Source of the DNA: Erythrophleum ivorense
Taxonomy: Eukaryota > Streptophyta > Magnoliopsida > Fabales > Fabaceae
Direction of reading: 5' to 3'
DNA: 64,000 nt
Assembly (NCBI GenBank): GCA_026724425.1
Contig: JAIUCV010000003.1
Span: 56,995,088 to 57,059,087, forward strand
The position numbers and the translations under genes were made by a program. Every line of letters starts with the position of its first letter. Within the stretch, counting starts at the first letter, position 1. Below, piece by piece: positions 1 through 10,947 of this stretch. Under the pieces are notes generated by a model. That model had not been told where the DNA came from. It saw nothing but the letters and a program-made list of their open reading frames with translations, and ran no database searches.

Positions 1-636
1 CGCGGGGTTTGTAACGATCGGAGCTCGGCACATGGGGCAATTGATGTGAGATCGAAGCCAAGTATCAATACAAGGGAGATGAAAAGCATGATTACACTTG
101 GGCAAAAGCCTAAGATTCTCGTCCTCTTCAAACTCACTCAGACAAATAGAGCACTCTGTTCCTTCAATCAAACCCTCCCCTTTCTTATACTGACAGATAG
201 TAATCGCAGAAATGATCGATTGTTGAAGACCAGGGGTTCGGATATACCATATGGGGTGGTCCACCACAGGGCCCTGTTCCTCATCCAGAAAATCACCACG
301 AGACTCCTCCTCTGTGTCCGAACTCCTCCTTCTTGTCAAACAACCAGAGAGGAATCTGCGGTAAATGGCGAAGCAGAAAACGGCGACGAAAGCAGCGGCG
401 AGAAGAGAGATAACAACGGTCAGGAAGGTGGAAATCTTGTGGTGCTTATGGAAATCTCCATCATCTGAGTAGATCGGACGAGAAGGAGGTGGTGGAGGGT
501 AGTAAATTGGGGGCACGATCGAGCAGTATTCGTGGCAAGCATTGCAATTAGAAGAGGTTAAACAAGAAGAAGTGTCTTTGACGGGGCAGAAGAGAGTGCA
601 GATTTCTTCTAGAATCTTCCTGTGAAGGAGGCCCAT
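1..636 (-). CDS. ATL-family RING-H2 E3 ubiquitin ligase, C-terminus beyond window
   Basis: Seen: an uninterrupted frame from ATG at 636-634 to base 1, 212 codons with no stop, no visible intron, cut by the window edge. Residues 18-45 are Cys-rich and lead into a Pro run (47-51). One hydrophobic segment spans 71-92, followed by basic RRR. A GLD-like motif (TPGLQQSIISAI) begins at 134. The RING-H2 finger is complete: C162, C165, C181, H183, H186, C189, C200, C203 with W193, spacing C-X2-C-X15-C-X-H-X2-H-X2-C-X10-C-X2-C. Known: this order of membrane segment, GLD and RING-H2 defines the plant ATL ligases, usually intronless, which recruit an E2 and ubiquitinate targets at membranes, often in stress or defence responses. 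Closest in feel to the ATL51/52/54 group, but I cannot assign the member. The missing C-terminus is normally variable and acidic. Confidence 0.93.
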   Translation of the reverse strand, partial: MGLLHRKILEEICTLFCPVKDTSSCLTSSNCNACHEYCSIVPPIYYPPPPPSRPIYSDDGDFHKHHKISTFLTVVISLLAAAFVAVFCFAIYRRFLSGCLTRRRSSDTEEESRGDFLDEEQGPVVDHPIWYIRTPGLQQSIISAITICQYKKGEGLIEGTECSICLSEFEEDENLRLLPKCNHAFHLPCIDTWLRSHINCPMCRAPIVTNPA

Positions 637-845
637 AGTGGAGAGAAGAAGAGAGAAAGCATCAGAGAAGGAACATCAATGGAGGAAGGGATCAGGCGAG
701 GGGTTGATGGGCGAGAAGAGAAGAGGGGGACAAGCCTCGTTTTTGTTCAAAGGGTGGAACTTTGACAATGATGTATGGTCCGTGTTTTTGCGCGTTGCTT
801 CTTTGACTTTAAGAGTTTGCTTGAGGTTTCATCTTTCATGACGGC

Positions 846-852
846 TGACGTC
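846..852. promoter_or_regulatory. ACGT-core (TGACGTC) motif upstream of the RING-H2 gene
   Basis: TGACGTC lies about 210 bp upstream of the RING-H2 start codon. ACGT cores of this type are bound by plant bZIP factors. It is a single short motif, so its role is inference only. A TTGACTT W-box-like word lies nearby, at about 802. Confidence 0.25.
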
Positions 853-900
853 GGTGGATTTGGACCTCCTGCTCGGCCCAAATCCAGCTACCAAATGACA

Positions 901-2623
901 CATTTTATGGGTTTCAAGTGATATTGATTTTTTTTTTAAAGATTTGTATATTATTATTATTATTATTATTGTTATGGAGGTAATCCAACGACGAAAAGGT
1001 AATCTTTCAAAGAGTTGAATTCTCCCTACTTCCTTCGTTGTGTAATTATAGTCTTAAATATATCTATTTTTAAATGTAACAAAATATTTTAGAAACTAAT
1101 TTTTAATTATACCGATATTAATCTTAAAATATAAAGTAAATTATGCAAGTCTTTCTTAACTTTTATTAAAATTATATGAACGTTTTGGAATAAGAGTTAT
1201 ATTATATTTTATTATAATTTTAATTTTTTTATTAAAATACTCTCTATTAACTTAAATTAATTTTTTTGACTAACATACCATCTTACATTTTTTTTTATGG
1301 AAGGTAGTTTAGTTAAAAATTTTAAAATTAAATTAAAGTATATATTTTAAAAATAAATAAAAGATTTGTATACTTTTAATAAAATTCAAAAAATTATACA
1401 ATTTACTCTAAAATATAACAAAACATCTTTTGTTATTTTGAAAAAAAGAAAAAGTTAACATCAACATATCAAGTGAAAAGCACATGCCACTAAATATTAC
1501 CTCACATCCCCTTACACCTCCTAAAAACCTTTTGTTAACAATGATGCCAAGATGGCTGTCTCCCACAAAGGAAATATAAGGTCTTGTTCACTCAACCCAT
1601 AAGAAGTGACAAGAGTGATTTGGTGTGCTAAAGCACAACAGTTTATGGCCACTAAATTTTCAAGGGGTTTGAGCCTCCTATAAAACACTCATAATCCTTA
1701 ACTGTTTTGTTCGTCCTCTTTGTTATTATTATTTCTATCTTAGTTTTAATTTCTTTTGCTGATTTAGGTTGTTATTTTGCGTTCTTGTTATTAGACTTTT
1801 TGATGCACAGTGTCAAACTCATATACTTCTCTCTTCATTATTTTTTTTTTTTTGGGTTTTGCCAAAGAAAAAGTGTCATTTAATGAATCAATTAAATTAC
1901 CAAGTGGCTAAATAATTAATTTTGATATATACTTTGTCGCCGGATTTTAAAAAAATAAAAATATTAAATTAATTATTAATTTTTATTGATTTAATGCACA
2001 ATTGTGACAATTCATCACATATAAAGTTAGATATTGTGTACTAATTGACTAAACGTAGTTGTTGAAAAGGACCTTTACTAACTCAAATTCGTAATTGATT
2101 AGAAGTTGTGGTTCTGTGCGAATGGAAAAGCAAAGGCATTTTCTTAAAGAGACAAAAAGGCAAGAAAATATCAAAAGCTAGAGGCCACTTGATTGTACAA
2201 TTGCATGATAGAGATGCTATGAAGACTTTCTCAAACACTAAAATAAAATACAAGTGCTGCAACTGCAAGCAAAGTTCCATCTTTGATACTCCAAATAATT
2301 TTGATAGGAAACAATGAAAAAAGTATAACTTCAAAATTGTAATACCGTCATTTAGGATTTAGAACTATCAAATATAAAAAGAAAAAAATATATAAATATA
2401 AATAAAATAGATGACAAGTGTCTTTCATATTTTTATATTAAAAAATAATATAAAAAATAGATAATATAAAGTTGTAATAAATATTAAAAAAATATTTTTA
2501 TCTCTCTTTTTTCTTCCTACAACCAAATGGCTCCTAGTAGAAGCTAATGTGTAATGATAAGGTTATGTCCACTGAATACATGCAATTGACTTTCTTACTT
2601 TTTTATTTAAAAATATAAATAAT
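901..2623. other. AT-rich intergenic stretch, no supported gene
   Basis: A (TTA)n run at 949-970 is followed by low-complexity AT-rich DNA. The part at about 1020-1420 resembles, in wording, AT-rich tracts near 46850-47340 and 47760-48120. Positions 1480-1720 are less AT-rich and contain a TATAAAA word near 1680, which looks promoter-like but has no coding sequence after it. Short overlapping frames at 2083-2334 have no recognisable content. Confidence 0.5.
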
Positions 2624-3732
2624 TATATGTACCAAAAATATGTAATTTAATTATACTAAAATTTGAGTTTGGAATATATGAAAAATCAATAATCTTACAT
2701 CATTTAAAACATGAAAATTATGGTTTTTTATTTTTTTTTATTTGTTACTAAATTAATTTTAAATTTTACTTCACAATTTCATTTCAAAAGTAAAATATTT
2801 TTTATTAAAAAAATAAAATAACTCTTGATGTTACATCAAGGTAGTTAATTCTAATGCTATGAACTACGATCCAAATAACTCAGTGGCAGTAAACACAATA
2901 TAAGGAACAAATAAGAAAGACAACCAAAAGAAAAAAAAAAATGCATTTACTCGGAACTGTCTTCGATAAAAGGTAGAAAGCCATTTCCATGTAAAATAAC
3001 ACAACAACATACAAGACTTGCTTTGGACTATACAAAATCATTTTATGCAATAATGTGTTTTATATGAAGAGAAACTAGGAATTTCCTCACCAGGATGAAT
3101 ACGAAGTCGTAATGTTATACATTATTTTTCCCATCACTTTCACTGCCGACAGTAATTATATATTAAACTTATTTTTATTAAGTGGCTTGTACTGAGGTTC
3201 TTGTTAGATAATGATGAATCTTTATTGATGTTATATTATATATGACTTACGTGATTCCTTTAGACATGGATTCTCTGTAATATTCTTAGAAATTCAGGTA
3301 GAGTGAGATAGAGAAAGAGAGGTAACTTGGTAAAATTTATCTGTGGGTTTCACTTTTTTAATTTTTTTAAAAATATTCTTATAATTGCTCTAAGAGATCT
3401 AAATTGGAGTACTTCAAGTTTTTATAACTTTTTGAGCTGCTAAAATGTCTCCTTCAATTTATTTATATATGTTTTTCTTAATTCGTTTACCGTAGATTAT
3501 GATTTGCATGAAAAACTTCTCTGCTTTCCAAAATGAAAACTTTCAACAAACAGGTTATTTGTGTGTGGATCAAGCGTATAGAAAAGTCTACATTTAAAGA
3601 AAAGCACTTAAAAATCGATTTCTTTAAGATTGATTTGTTTTTAAAAAAATCTCATCAAGCAATTCATGATGTAACTTGGCCCAATCCAAAAAAAGGCTTT
3701 GCATTTCCCCCTTTCTGGCCCCATACATGAAA

Positions 3733-6517
3733 TGTAATAATCAAAAATTGCTGAAATTTTTTAAGTTTTGAAATTTTTTTATATTTGCTGACTACAGCCC
3801 AATTATAGCGAATGTAACTATTCGCTATAGTGAGAAATAGCCTAACTATAGCAAATGTACCAGTTTGCTATAGTAAAAATGCTTCTAACTATAATGAGTT
3901 CAGGCATCTCATACAAAAATCAAGGGGTTCCTCTCAATAGCGCCCGCCATAACGAGAACAGGGGTCTGAGACTGATACGTGCTCACCGTAGCGAATGTTA
4001 TTTTCCACTATAACGAGGGTTAGTCCAAAAAAACATGAAAAAGTGTATTTCTCCTTCTTAAAGATTCCAGAAGCGTCTCTTTTCTTTTAACTGACTTAAA
4101 CTCCATCTAAAATAGAGAAAAAGGGCTTGAAAAAGAGGGAGAAACCAAGAGAACTAAGCAAGAAGGAAGAAACATCAAGGAAGAAAGGTAAGAATCTTTA
4201 AAGATACTCATACATAACCATACTTCTTCTCCTTAAAACTTTCTTCTTCTCCTTTTAAGTTTCTTTTCCATGGGTTGTTGACTAAAATAGCTCTGTTCTG
4301 ACCTAAAATAAGCAAGAAACTCTTGAAAGAGAGTGTGATAAGTTGAAAAATACCAAAGAAGTAGAAGGAGAGTTAGTGAAATTCTATAGGGAGAAAGTAG
4401 GGGTTATTCTATATTTTGTAGGGTTTGTCTTGATGAAAAATCCCCTAACTTTGTAAGTGTTTATTTGAGTTATAAGAGAGTAATTCTATACTCTTTGTTG
4501 TGTCTAGTCTCAACAGAATTGGCTCCGTCTAGTTGTGGTGTTAAGACCGAGAAAGAAAAAGAGAAATCAAAAGAGAAGGCTCATGTTAGCTTGTAAGGTA
4601 GCTTTCCACTCTTTCTTGTTGCATTCTTAGATGTGTAATAGTCATTATATGCTTGTGTATGTGCTTGTTGTGTGAGACATGCCATATGTTATTACCTTGA
4701 TGCATTGGTACCAATATACTTATGTTTTGAGTTGTAAAAATTACTCGGGTGAGGTAATGCCAAAAGTCCCTTGAGATGAGTGAAATTGAGCCAAAAGTCC
4801 CTAGAAATGGATGAGACAAGGCTAAAAGTCTCATAACTGAGTGAAACTAAGTCAAAAGTCCCTAAACCAAAGGTGAGACCAATCCAAAAGTCCCAAAAAT
4901 TCGGTAAGGCTAGATCAAAAGTCCCTAAAGCTTATTCGTGGCATTGATATGATATTCATGACATGTAAATCATGTGTTGTATGATTGTAAATAGTTAGAT
5001 GCCTACTTGTATGCTTTGACTTGTTTATATGCCTTGGTTGCTTCCTTAAATAAGTGCATGAGCTATTGAGATTCCATGAATCTCACCCCCTTCCTTCTCC
5101 CATCTCATATGATCCAGGTGGAACTCAAAAGCCAAAGAGTGGAGGCCATGAGGCATAGATGACCCATTCTTGACACTTTTGCACACTCACACATAGTTTG
5201 ATGTATAGGAAAGCTAAAGTGCTTATATATATCTATTCTTTTTGAGATGTAAATATTTGAGTAAGTGTAAAAATATGTATAAATGATGTATGAACCATGT
5301 ATAGAGCCAAAGTAATACAAATGTGGGATTTGGCCCTTTTGTGGATTGTATGTAATAATGTATTTTTACCTGTAACATAATGAGTTTGAAATGTATGATG
5401 ATTTGAACCACTTAGGCATATCATATATGTTATATTTATGTTTTAAAACTTGCCCAAGAGGTGCTAGAGCATGTAAGAGGCTATTTACCCCCATTTTGAA
5501 CCATTAATGGTGTCAAAATCGTTAAATTTGTGAACTATATCAAAGTATGACCAAATGAGCTCTTCTTGATATGAAATTTGGTATGCCTCTAGAGCTTGTT
5601 GAGAGCTTCTTGGAAAGTTAAAGTGGGTAATATTTGGAGTTCTAAGAAATATTTGACGAATTTTTGAAGTTAGGAAATTTTGATGGTTTTAATTAGTATA
5701 TTGTTACCATAGGTTTAAAAATAAATATGTGTCATTCATGGACCAAATGATGTCTAATTGTCATGAAATTTTATGGGGATAAACTGAACATCCACAATGA
5801 CCTAGAACAATTAGAATCACCTCAATTGGAGGTCCGTAGAGGAAGAAATAACTTTCTAAAGTTCTGTGTCAATATCAGGAAAGTTATCTGACCTTCATTA
5901 CTGTTCCATCAGTTTTCAAAATCTAAGGCTACTAAAATAATCTAGACTTACTTTTATCCTCTATTTAACATCTGTAACTTTCCAAATTGGTATAGTTCCC
6001 CTAGATTGGATTTTTGTGAAATTAGTTATGAATTTTTGAAATTCATGATAGCAAACTACATCAGTACCAGGGACAACTGGACCTTTGTCTCTTGTTTAAT
6101 GTCAAACATGGTCTAAATACTAAGATTGTTTGAAATTATTTTTAATGTAAAGTTAACATCCAGATCTTTCCATCAAACTATGATTTGCTTAATTCCCATT
6201 TTTCTAGAATTAGTTATGATTTTCTAAAATTAGAGCCAAAAATTTGACTTTTGGACCCGTTTGGAGAAATTGCATTTTTTGATTTTTGGCTTCATAACCA
6301 TGGTTCATTTGTTGTTTTATGCTATGTATGAGTTGTATAAATGGAGTTTGAGTAGAATATGTGATTGATAGGTTCACGAGACCCACAGGACAAATTATGA
6401 GCATTTAAACCTCGATATATAACAAAAAAAAGTCACGATTTGCTCTTTTTCTTTGGAAATCATATGGAATCAAGTCTAAGCAGAAACTAGATGGAGTTAA
6501 TATATTATGGTGTTACA
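3733..6517 (+). mobile_element. Solo LTR of a gypsy-like retrotransposon, 2785 bp
   Basis: The segment starts TGTAA and ends TTACA (TG...CA with a 5-bp inverted end), and is flanked by the direct repeat TGAAA at 3728-3732 and 6518-6522. The paralogous position in copy 2 (17149-17153) carries a single TGAAA and no insert, a textbook empty site. There is no coding sequence, primer-binding site or second LTR, so it is a solo LTR left by LTR-LTR recombination. The length and internal short repeats resemble long gypsy LTRs such as Tekay; the lineage is a guess. Orientation is inferred from the LTR layout. Confidence 0.88.
4750..4930 (+). repeat. Degenerate ~35-45 bp repeats (CAAAAGTCCC) inside the solo LTR
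   Basis: The word CCAAAAGTCCC or a close variant (TAAAAGTCTC, TCAAAAGTCCC) recurs at about 4761, 4791, 4823, 4852, 4883 and 4916, separated by related GATGAGTGAAA-like spacers. It is a short imprecise tandem array. Such arrays are common in the U3 part of long plant gypsy LTRs. Confidence 0.7.
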
Positions 6518-6730
6518 TGAAACAAGCTAATAATTTAACTTTCCAGTTAGCTCCAAATCCATAATAATAATAATAATATAGTTTTTAAAAAGATTGTTCT
6601 TCTTTCAATTTGGTCCTCAACAATATTTCTAAAATTAAATAAGTTATTAAATTAGTAAAAATATTAGTTTATAATTTATTAATCTAACTATGATTAAATC
6701 ATTGATAACTTAGTAATAATTAAAAAAATT

Positions 6731-6749
6731 ATATATATATATATATATA
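6731..6749. repeat. (AT)n microsatellite
   Basis: A simple AT dinucleotide run in the 5' flank of the copy-1 gene. The matching position of copy 2 (about 17358) has only a very short run, so the tract has expanded or contracted since the duplication. Confidence 0.8.
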
Positions 6750-7939
6750 CTAATTTTATATATTAAAAACATAATATAATATATATAATAAACAAATACT
6801 AATTAATTTTAAACATTTCATTACTTATACAAAGTTAAAACACAATATATATTGCAAAATATTTAAATTTTGTAAAAATTTTCCTAATAAAAGGATATGT
6901 CTTTTAATTTTTTATTATACCAAAGAATTTATATTTATTGTATTCAAACATCATTTACACAATCAAAATTTTTGAATTTTTTCAAATCACTTTTTTCTTT
7001 GAACATTTCCTAATATGCTCCTTACAACTATCATTTTTTTTCTTGATTTCTTCATGTACCCCTTTACAATTGTCTTTCATAACTTTACAAATTGTCTCTT
7101 GCTAAGCCTCCACTTCCTCCCAAATGCTTTATCTTTGCTCTTCAAATCCTTGTACTTTATCCTTTAAATTTGTTAACTCGTATTTTTGCCATGACTTAAG
7201 GGTATGCATTATCCTTAGTGAAGAGAGTTAGAGCTTTATCCTTGCCTGTAGATTTGTGAACTCATCTCCTTTTTTTGACTTTCTTCTTTTCTCCCTTTTT
7301 TTTTTTTCAAATTAGAATCATCTGACCTGCTAACTTTTATCAACTTTTGACTAATTTTTTCATAAGCCAATTTTAAGAGTTTTCTAGATTGGCATCATAG
7401 TTAATTCACTAATTTTTTAGTCCAACAAGTCGATCTAGTCCAATCCAATTTTTTTAACATTGGTTCTCAATCATATTCTCACAATTAAAATAGTTCCTCT
7501 AATTGAGAAGTATTTATGGCTTTCTTTCAATGACTACTTTGATTAAAATAAAATGTTTAGAAGATTAAATTAAAAGATTTTATTTTTTAAGAATCAAATC
7601 AAAAAAATGATTTTTTAAAGACTGAATTGAAAAGCTTTATATGATCAAATTGAGAAGAGCGTGCTTTTTAAGGAATTAAATTACTAATTTATTTGAAACA
7701 ATTGTTCTATCCTAAAAAAAAAAAAATGATTCAAAAGGAAAAAGAATAAGATTTAAGTAAAATTTTGTAAGTCTTGTTATCAAAATTTTAAGTAAAACAT
7801 AACATATGAAAAAATTTTAAAAATATAATCATATAATATTTAGTTATTAAAAGTTTTCCATTATTACATTTTAATTTAACCAAAAAAAATCTAATGGCAA
7901 GCACTTAAAAATAATATTTAGTATCTTTCTTATTTGTTA

Positions 7940-8046
7940 GGCCTAAACCCGTTTCATGTCCTTGAAGTAACTTGGGCCAAACCCAAAAAAAATTAGGTCC
8001 AAACAACCTCATAGGCCAACTTTCAAGTTTGGGTCCAAACCCAGAT
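7940..8046 (+). promoter_or_regulatory. Putative promoter with site II-like TGGGCC and AAACCC words
   Basis: A TGGGCC site (7973-7978) sits among TAGGCC, AAACCC and TTGGGTCC words, about 570 bp before the start codon at 8546 and 200 bp before the conserved 37-codon leader ORF. The block is preserved in copy 2 (TGGGCC at 18586-18591). TGGGCY (site II) and AAACCC-type boxes are known in promoters of plant genes for organelle and housekeeping proteins, bound by TCP factors. This fits the organelle-targeting prediction but is not proof. Confidence 0.4.
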
Positions 8047-8172
8047 TACCAAATCAACGTTGAAAATAGGAACATCTCACAAACAAAAGTCTTGCCTTCT
8101 TATTTTTCCCACCTTAAAAAACACTCATCCATTCCAAGTTTTCTTGCTTAATTTAAGAATAAACTAATCTGT

Positions 8173-8286
8173 ATGACCAAAACCAAGGAACAAATCAACA
8201 AGCAACTGAAGTTAGAAAGTGTGAAAGAATGGTTTGCCTTCAAAGCCAGAAAGTATAACTTACAAGGAAACACAAATGACAGATAA
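8173..8286 (+). CDS. Conserved 37-codon leader ORF (possible uORF), copy 1
   Basis: ATG at 8173 to TAA at 8284-8286 encodes 37 residues beginning MTKTKEQINKQLK and ending NDR. It lies 260 bp upstream of the main start codon. Copy 2 has the same ORF (18787-18900) with two substitutions (L14S, N35Y) and no indel. If transcription begins near 8050-8150 it would be the first ORF of the mRNA. It could equally be chance conservation within a young duplication. It has no recognisable domain. Confidence 0.3.
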   Translation: MTKTKEQINKQLKLESVKEWFAFKARKYNLQGNTNDR

Positions 8287-8545
8287 CGCACATATCTTAA
8301 CGTTTCTCTTTGCTTGGAGTAACCGAATTCATATAGAAAAATCCCACCTTTTTTCTCACCACTTTCCCTTCCTTTTCATTTATATTCTTATCAAGAAGCC
8401 TTCTCTTCTTCCCCCACGTAAATTCCGTTACACAAAAGTTGGCATATATCTTCATAAGTTGATTTGGTGGTGTCACAGAACCAATCACCAATTCATCATT
8501 TTCTCGTACCTTTGAAGATCGTGAAGAAAAAAACTGACGCTTACT

Positions 8546-10298
8546 ATGTCAACAAGAGGTTCATGGCTGACTCAGAATTTTGGAATTGTTCTTCGAATTT
8601 TTAGTGCTAGCAGAAACAGCATATCATTTAAATCCAACTATGGAAGATTTCAAAGAAATAGTCTAATTACGTCAGAATCTAAGCTTGAAAGTGGGTATTG
8701 GATGCATCCGGGGGTACAATTTTTCAGCACCAATAGAAGCACAAGTTCTGATTCAAATGGGTAACCATTCACCAAAATTTTGAGTTTGTTTTGTCATCTT
8801 CAGATAAATCTCCATATGAATATTGAATGTCTATCCTGAAAATGATTTTTTTAACTTCTATTTGAAGGGTAAATAATGTCGAGGTTCAACCACCGGTTCC
8901 TTCTTCTCCAAGCTTCAAGTTCCCCAATTGGTATGAAGAACTGGCATCCCTTATTACTGGAATTCACAAATCGTTTAAAACATAGAACTAATTCTTTCTA
9001 TGGATTCCTGATTGTTCTGAATGTTCATGGATACTAAAATACAAACATTTGGTTTTATTTCCCTTGTAAACAAGCAGGCTAAGATGGGCTTTGGGGTCAG
9101 TATTTTCTCTCTTGTTTTCTTTCTGGAGTTATAATTGGCAAAAACTGCGCAGAATAGAAGGTATACATATGTTTATGGATTTCTTACATTTACCGAAAAA
9201 GAGAGAGAGTGGAATGTATGGAATCCACACCAACTAAGTGGACTTTACCTATTCTTTTTCTTTTTCCCACTATCTCTCATTTAAATTTATCCCTTGCATT
9301 TAGAAAAGCTAAATACAAGGTATTTGGATTCATATAACCCCACCCCCTTCTTTCCTATTTGTAATTTATAGTAACATGGAGTGATAACTTGGGGAAAATG
9401 TTGATGATGAATCAGGAGAGGCAGAGATAGTAGTTGAAGAGGTTGAAAAGATAGCAAACGTAGTAGAAAAGGTGGCAACAGTGACAGAGAAAGTAGCAGA
9501 AGATGTTGCAGAAAATCTTTCTGAGGATAGTAAGCTGAAAAAGGCAGCCTTGGTGATAGAACATATATCGGAACAAGCTGCTCATGATGCTCATTTAACA
9601 GAAGAGTTTATTCACAAGGTACTTCAGCAAATTATTACTTTTTATCCAAGAAGTATAGACAGTAAAACTGGACATAAATCTGACAATCATGACATGACAA
9701 ACACAAGTGTTCATATGTTGAAGGGTCATTTTTGTATTAGAGTAAATCATTATTTTGGTCTTGCAAAGATATTATGGTCTTAGTTTAATTTTTAAAAGTT
9801 TATTGACATTAATTTAGTCATAATATTTTAAAAAATACATCAATTTAATCTTAAGACTGAACTGATGTCATATAAAATTAAATTAAATTAGTGAAAATAA
9901 ACTTCTAAAAACTACATTAGTATCATTAAAATCTTCGAAGGACCAATATAAAAAATAACTCTTTTCTGTTAAATATTTTAAAATTTTTCATTCTTTAAAC
10001 ATTTGCCATTGTTACTTGATACACCCAATTACGTGTGAAGTTGCAAACTTTATCTTCTATAAAAATTTTGTTCAATTTTGGACTCAAACTCTTCACAAAT
10101 TCACAGGAAAATCGTACCCACAGTCTAATCCATTATTACTTTATCATATGGCTTGATCAAGCGTTGAATGCTTCTGATATAATTAATTTGGGTAATGAAA
10201 CATAGGTTGATCAAGTCAAGAATGACCTGGTTGATTTGGAGTCCTTCGTGGAACCCATTATTGACAATATTGCAAAGAAAGAATCCGAGAGAAAGTGA
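8546..10298 (+). CDS. Uncharacterised organelle-targeted, helix-rich membrane protein, 5 exons (paralog 1)
   Basis: Coding exons by GT-AG junctions: 8546-8760, 8868-8930, 9078-9160, 9416-9618, 10206-10298 (TGA). The total of 657 nt gives 218 residues with all phases consistent. Residues 1-72 are rich in Ser/Arg/Asn with almost no acid at the start, like a plastid or mitochondrial transit peptide. A Pro/Ser linker (79-88) precedes a short hydrophobic segment at about 95-112 with several Trp. The rest is charged helix with heptad-like VEKVA repeats (VVEKVA, VTEKVA) and a C-terminal PIIDNIAKKESERK. Inference: membrane-attached with an amphipathic helical tail in an organelle. I recall plant-only proteins of this build annotated as uncharacterised, but cannot name the family; no enzyme motif is seen. 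It differs from paralog 2 at 22 of 218 residues by hand count. Confidence 0.82.
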
Positions 10299-10537
10299 TG
10301 CCAATTTCCCCAACAACAAAAAATCTTGTACGTCATTGTTTGTTGAGTGAGAAAAAAAATGCATATATTGTGCATAAGATTTATGAGAAAATCCCAATTG
10401 TAATCGAAGTGCTCATATTATACAAATTCCTCCATTAACAACAAAATGTGGTCGTCGGTTGATCCAATTATTGTGACTGTGGAGTTGTTTATTTCTGGAA
10501 CTGAACAATCCATATTATTTTGTAATTTATGTATTGT

Positions 10538-10540
<3 letters not shown>

Positions 10541-10583
<43 letters not shown>

Positions 10584-10585
10584 TG
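10541..10585. repeat. (AT)n microsatellite followed by a T run
   Basis: AT dinucleotides (10541-10566) pass directly into about 19 T. Copy 2 has a shorter AT run at about 21195 and no T run. It lies about 240 bp past the stop codon, so it may fall in or just after the 3' UTR. Confidence 0.85.
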
Positions 10586-10947
10586 TCAAGGTCATGTAAT
10601 CAAATTTTAAATCATGGTTGAGTTGGATATTTAATTTAAACAAAAATGACTTATTTGTCAAAATATGAATCACAATAGTACTCAATTTTTTAAATAAATG
10701 TGAAACAAATATTTTTAAATATAAAAAGAGTCGTGCAGTTTACAACTATGAGGTATTATATCTATATTAATATAGTTCGGATTGATATTTGGCCTCGAAC
10801 TAATCTATGAAGTAAAATAATATTTTAAAAAATTATAAATGTAAATTTTTGCGAAAGAATGAAAAGTTATTTAATTTCTTATTACTTCTATTTATCATTT
10901 TTAAATAGTAAAAGATATTATAATTTTATTTTATTTTAAAAACTATT

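Larger units (their letters stand above)
6523..8172. other. Upstream region of copy-1 gene, no coding content
   Basis: AT-rich and T-rich DNA matching 17154-18786 of copy 2 nearly throughout. Neither copy keeps a common long reading frame here. It is the 5' flank of the five-exon gene; the less AT-rich last 250 bp hold conserved TGGGCC and AAACCC words. Confidence 0.6.

Noticed and set aside
46..468. 140-codon plus-strand frame at the left edge
   Set aside because: It lies antisense to the RING-H2 gene, whose frame has complete domain motifs; the plus frame has none.
8234..8515. 93-codon frame conserved at 18848-19138
   Set aside because: It starts with TTG, has no recognisable content and lies in the 5' leader; conservation is explained by the recent duplication.
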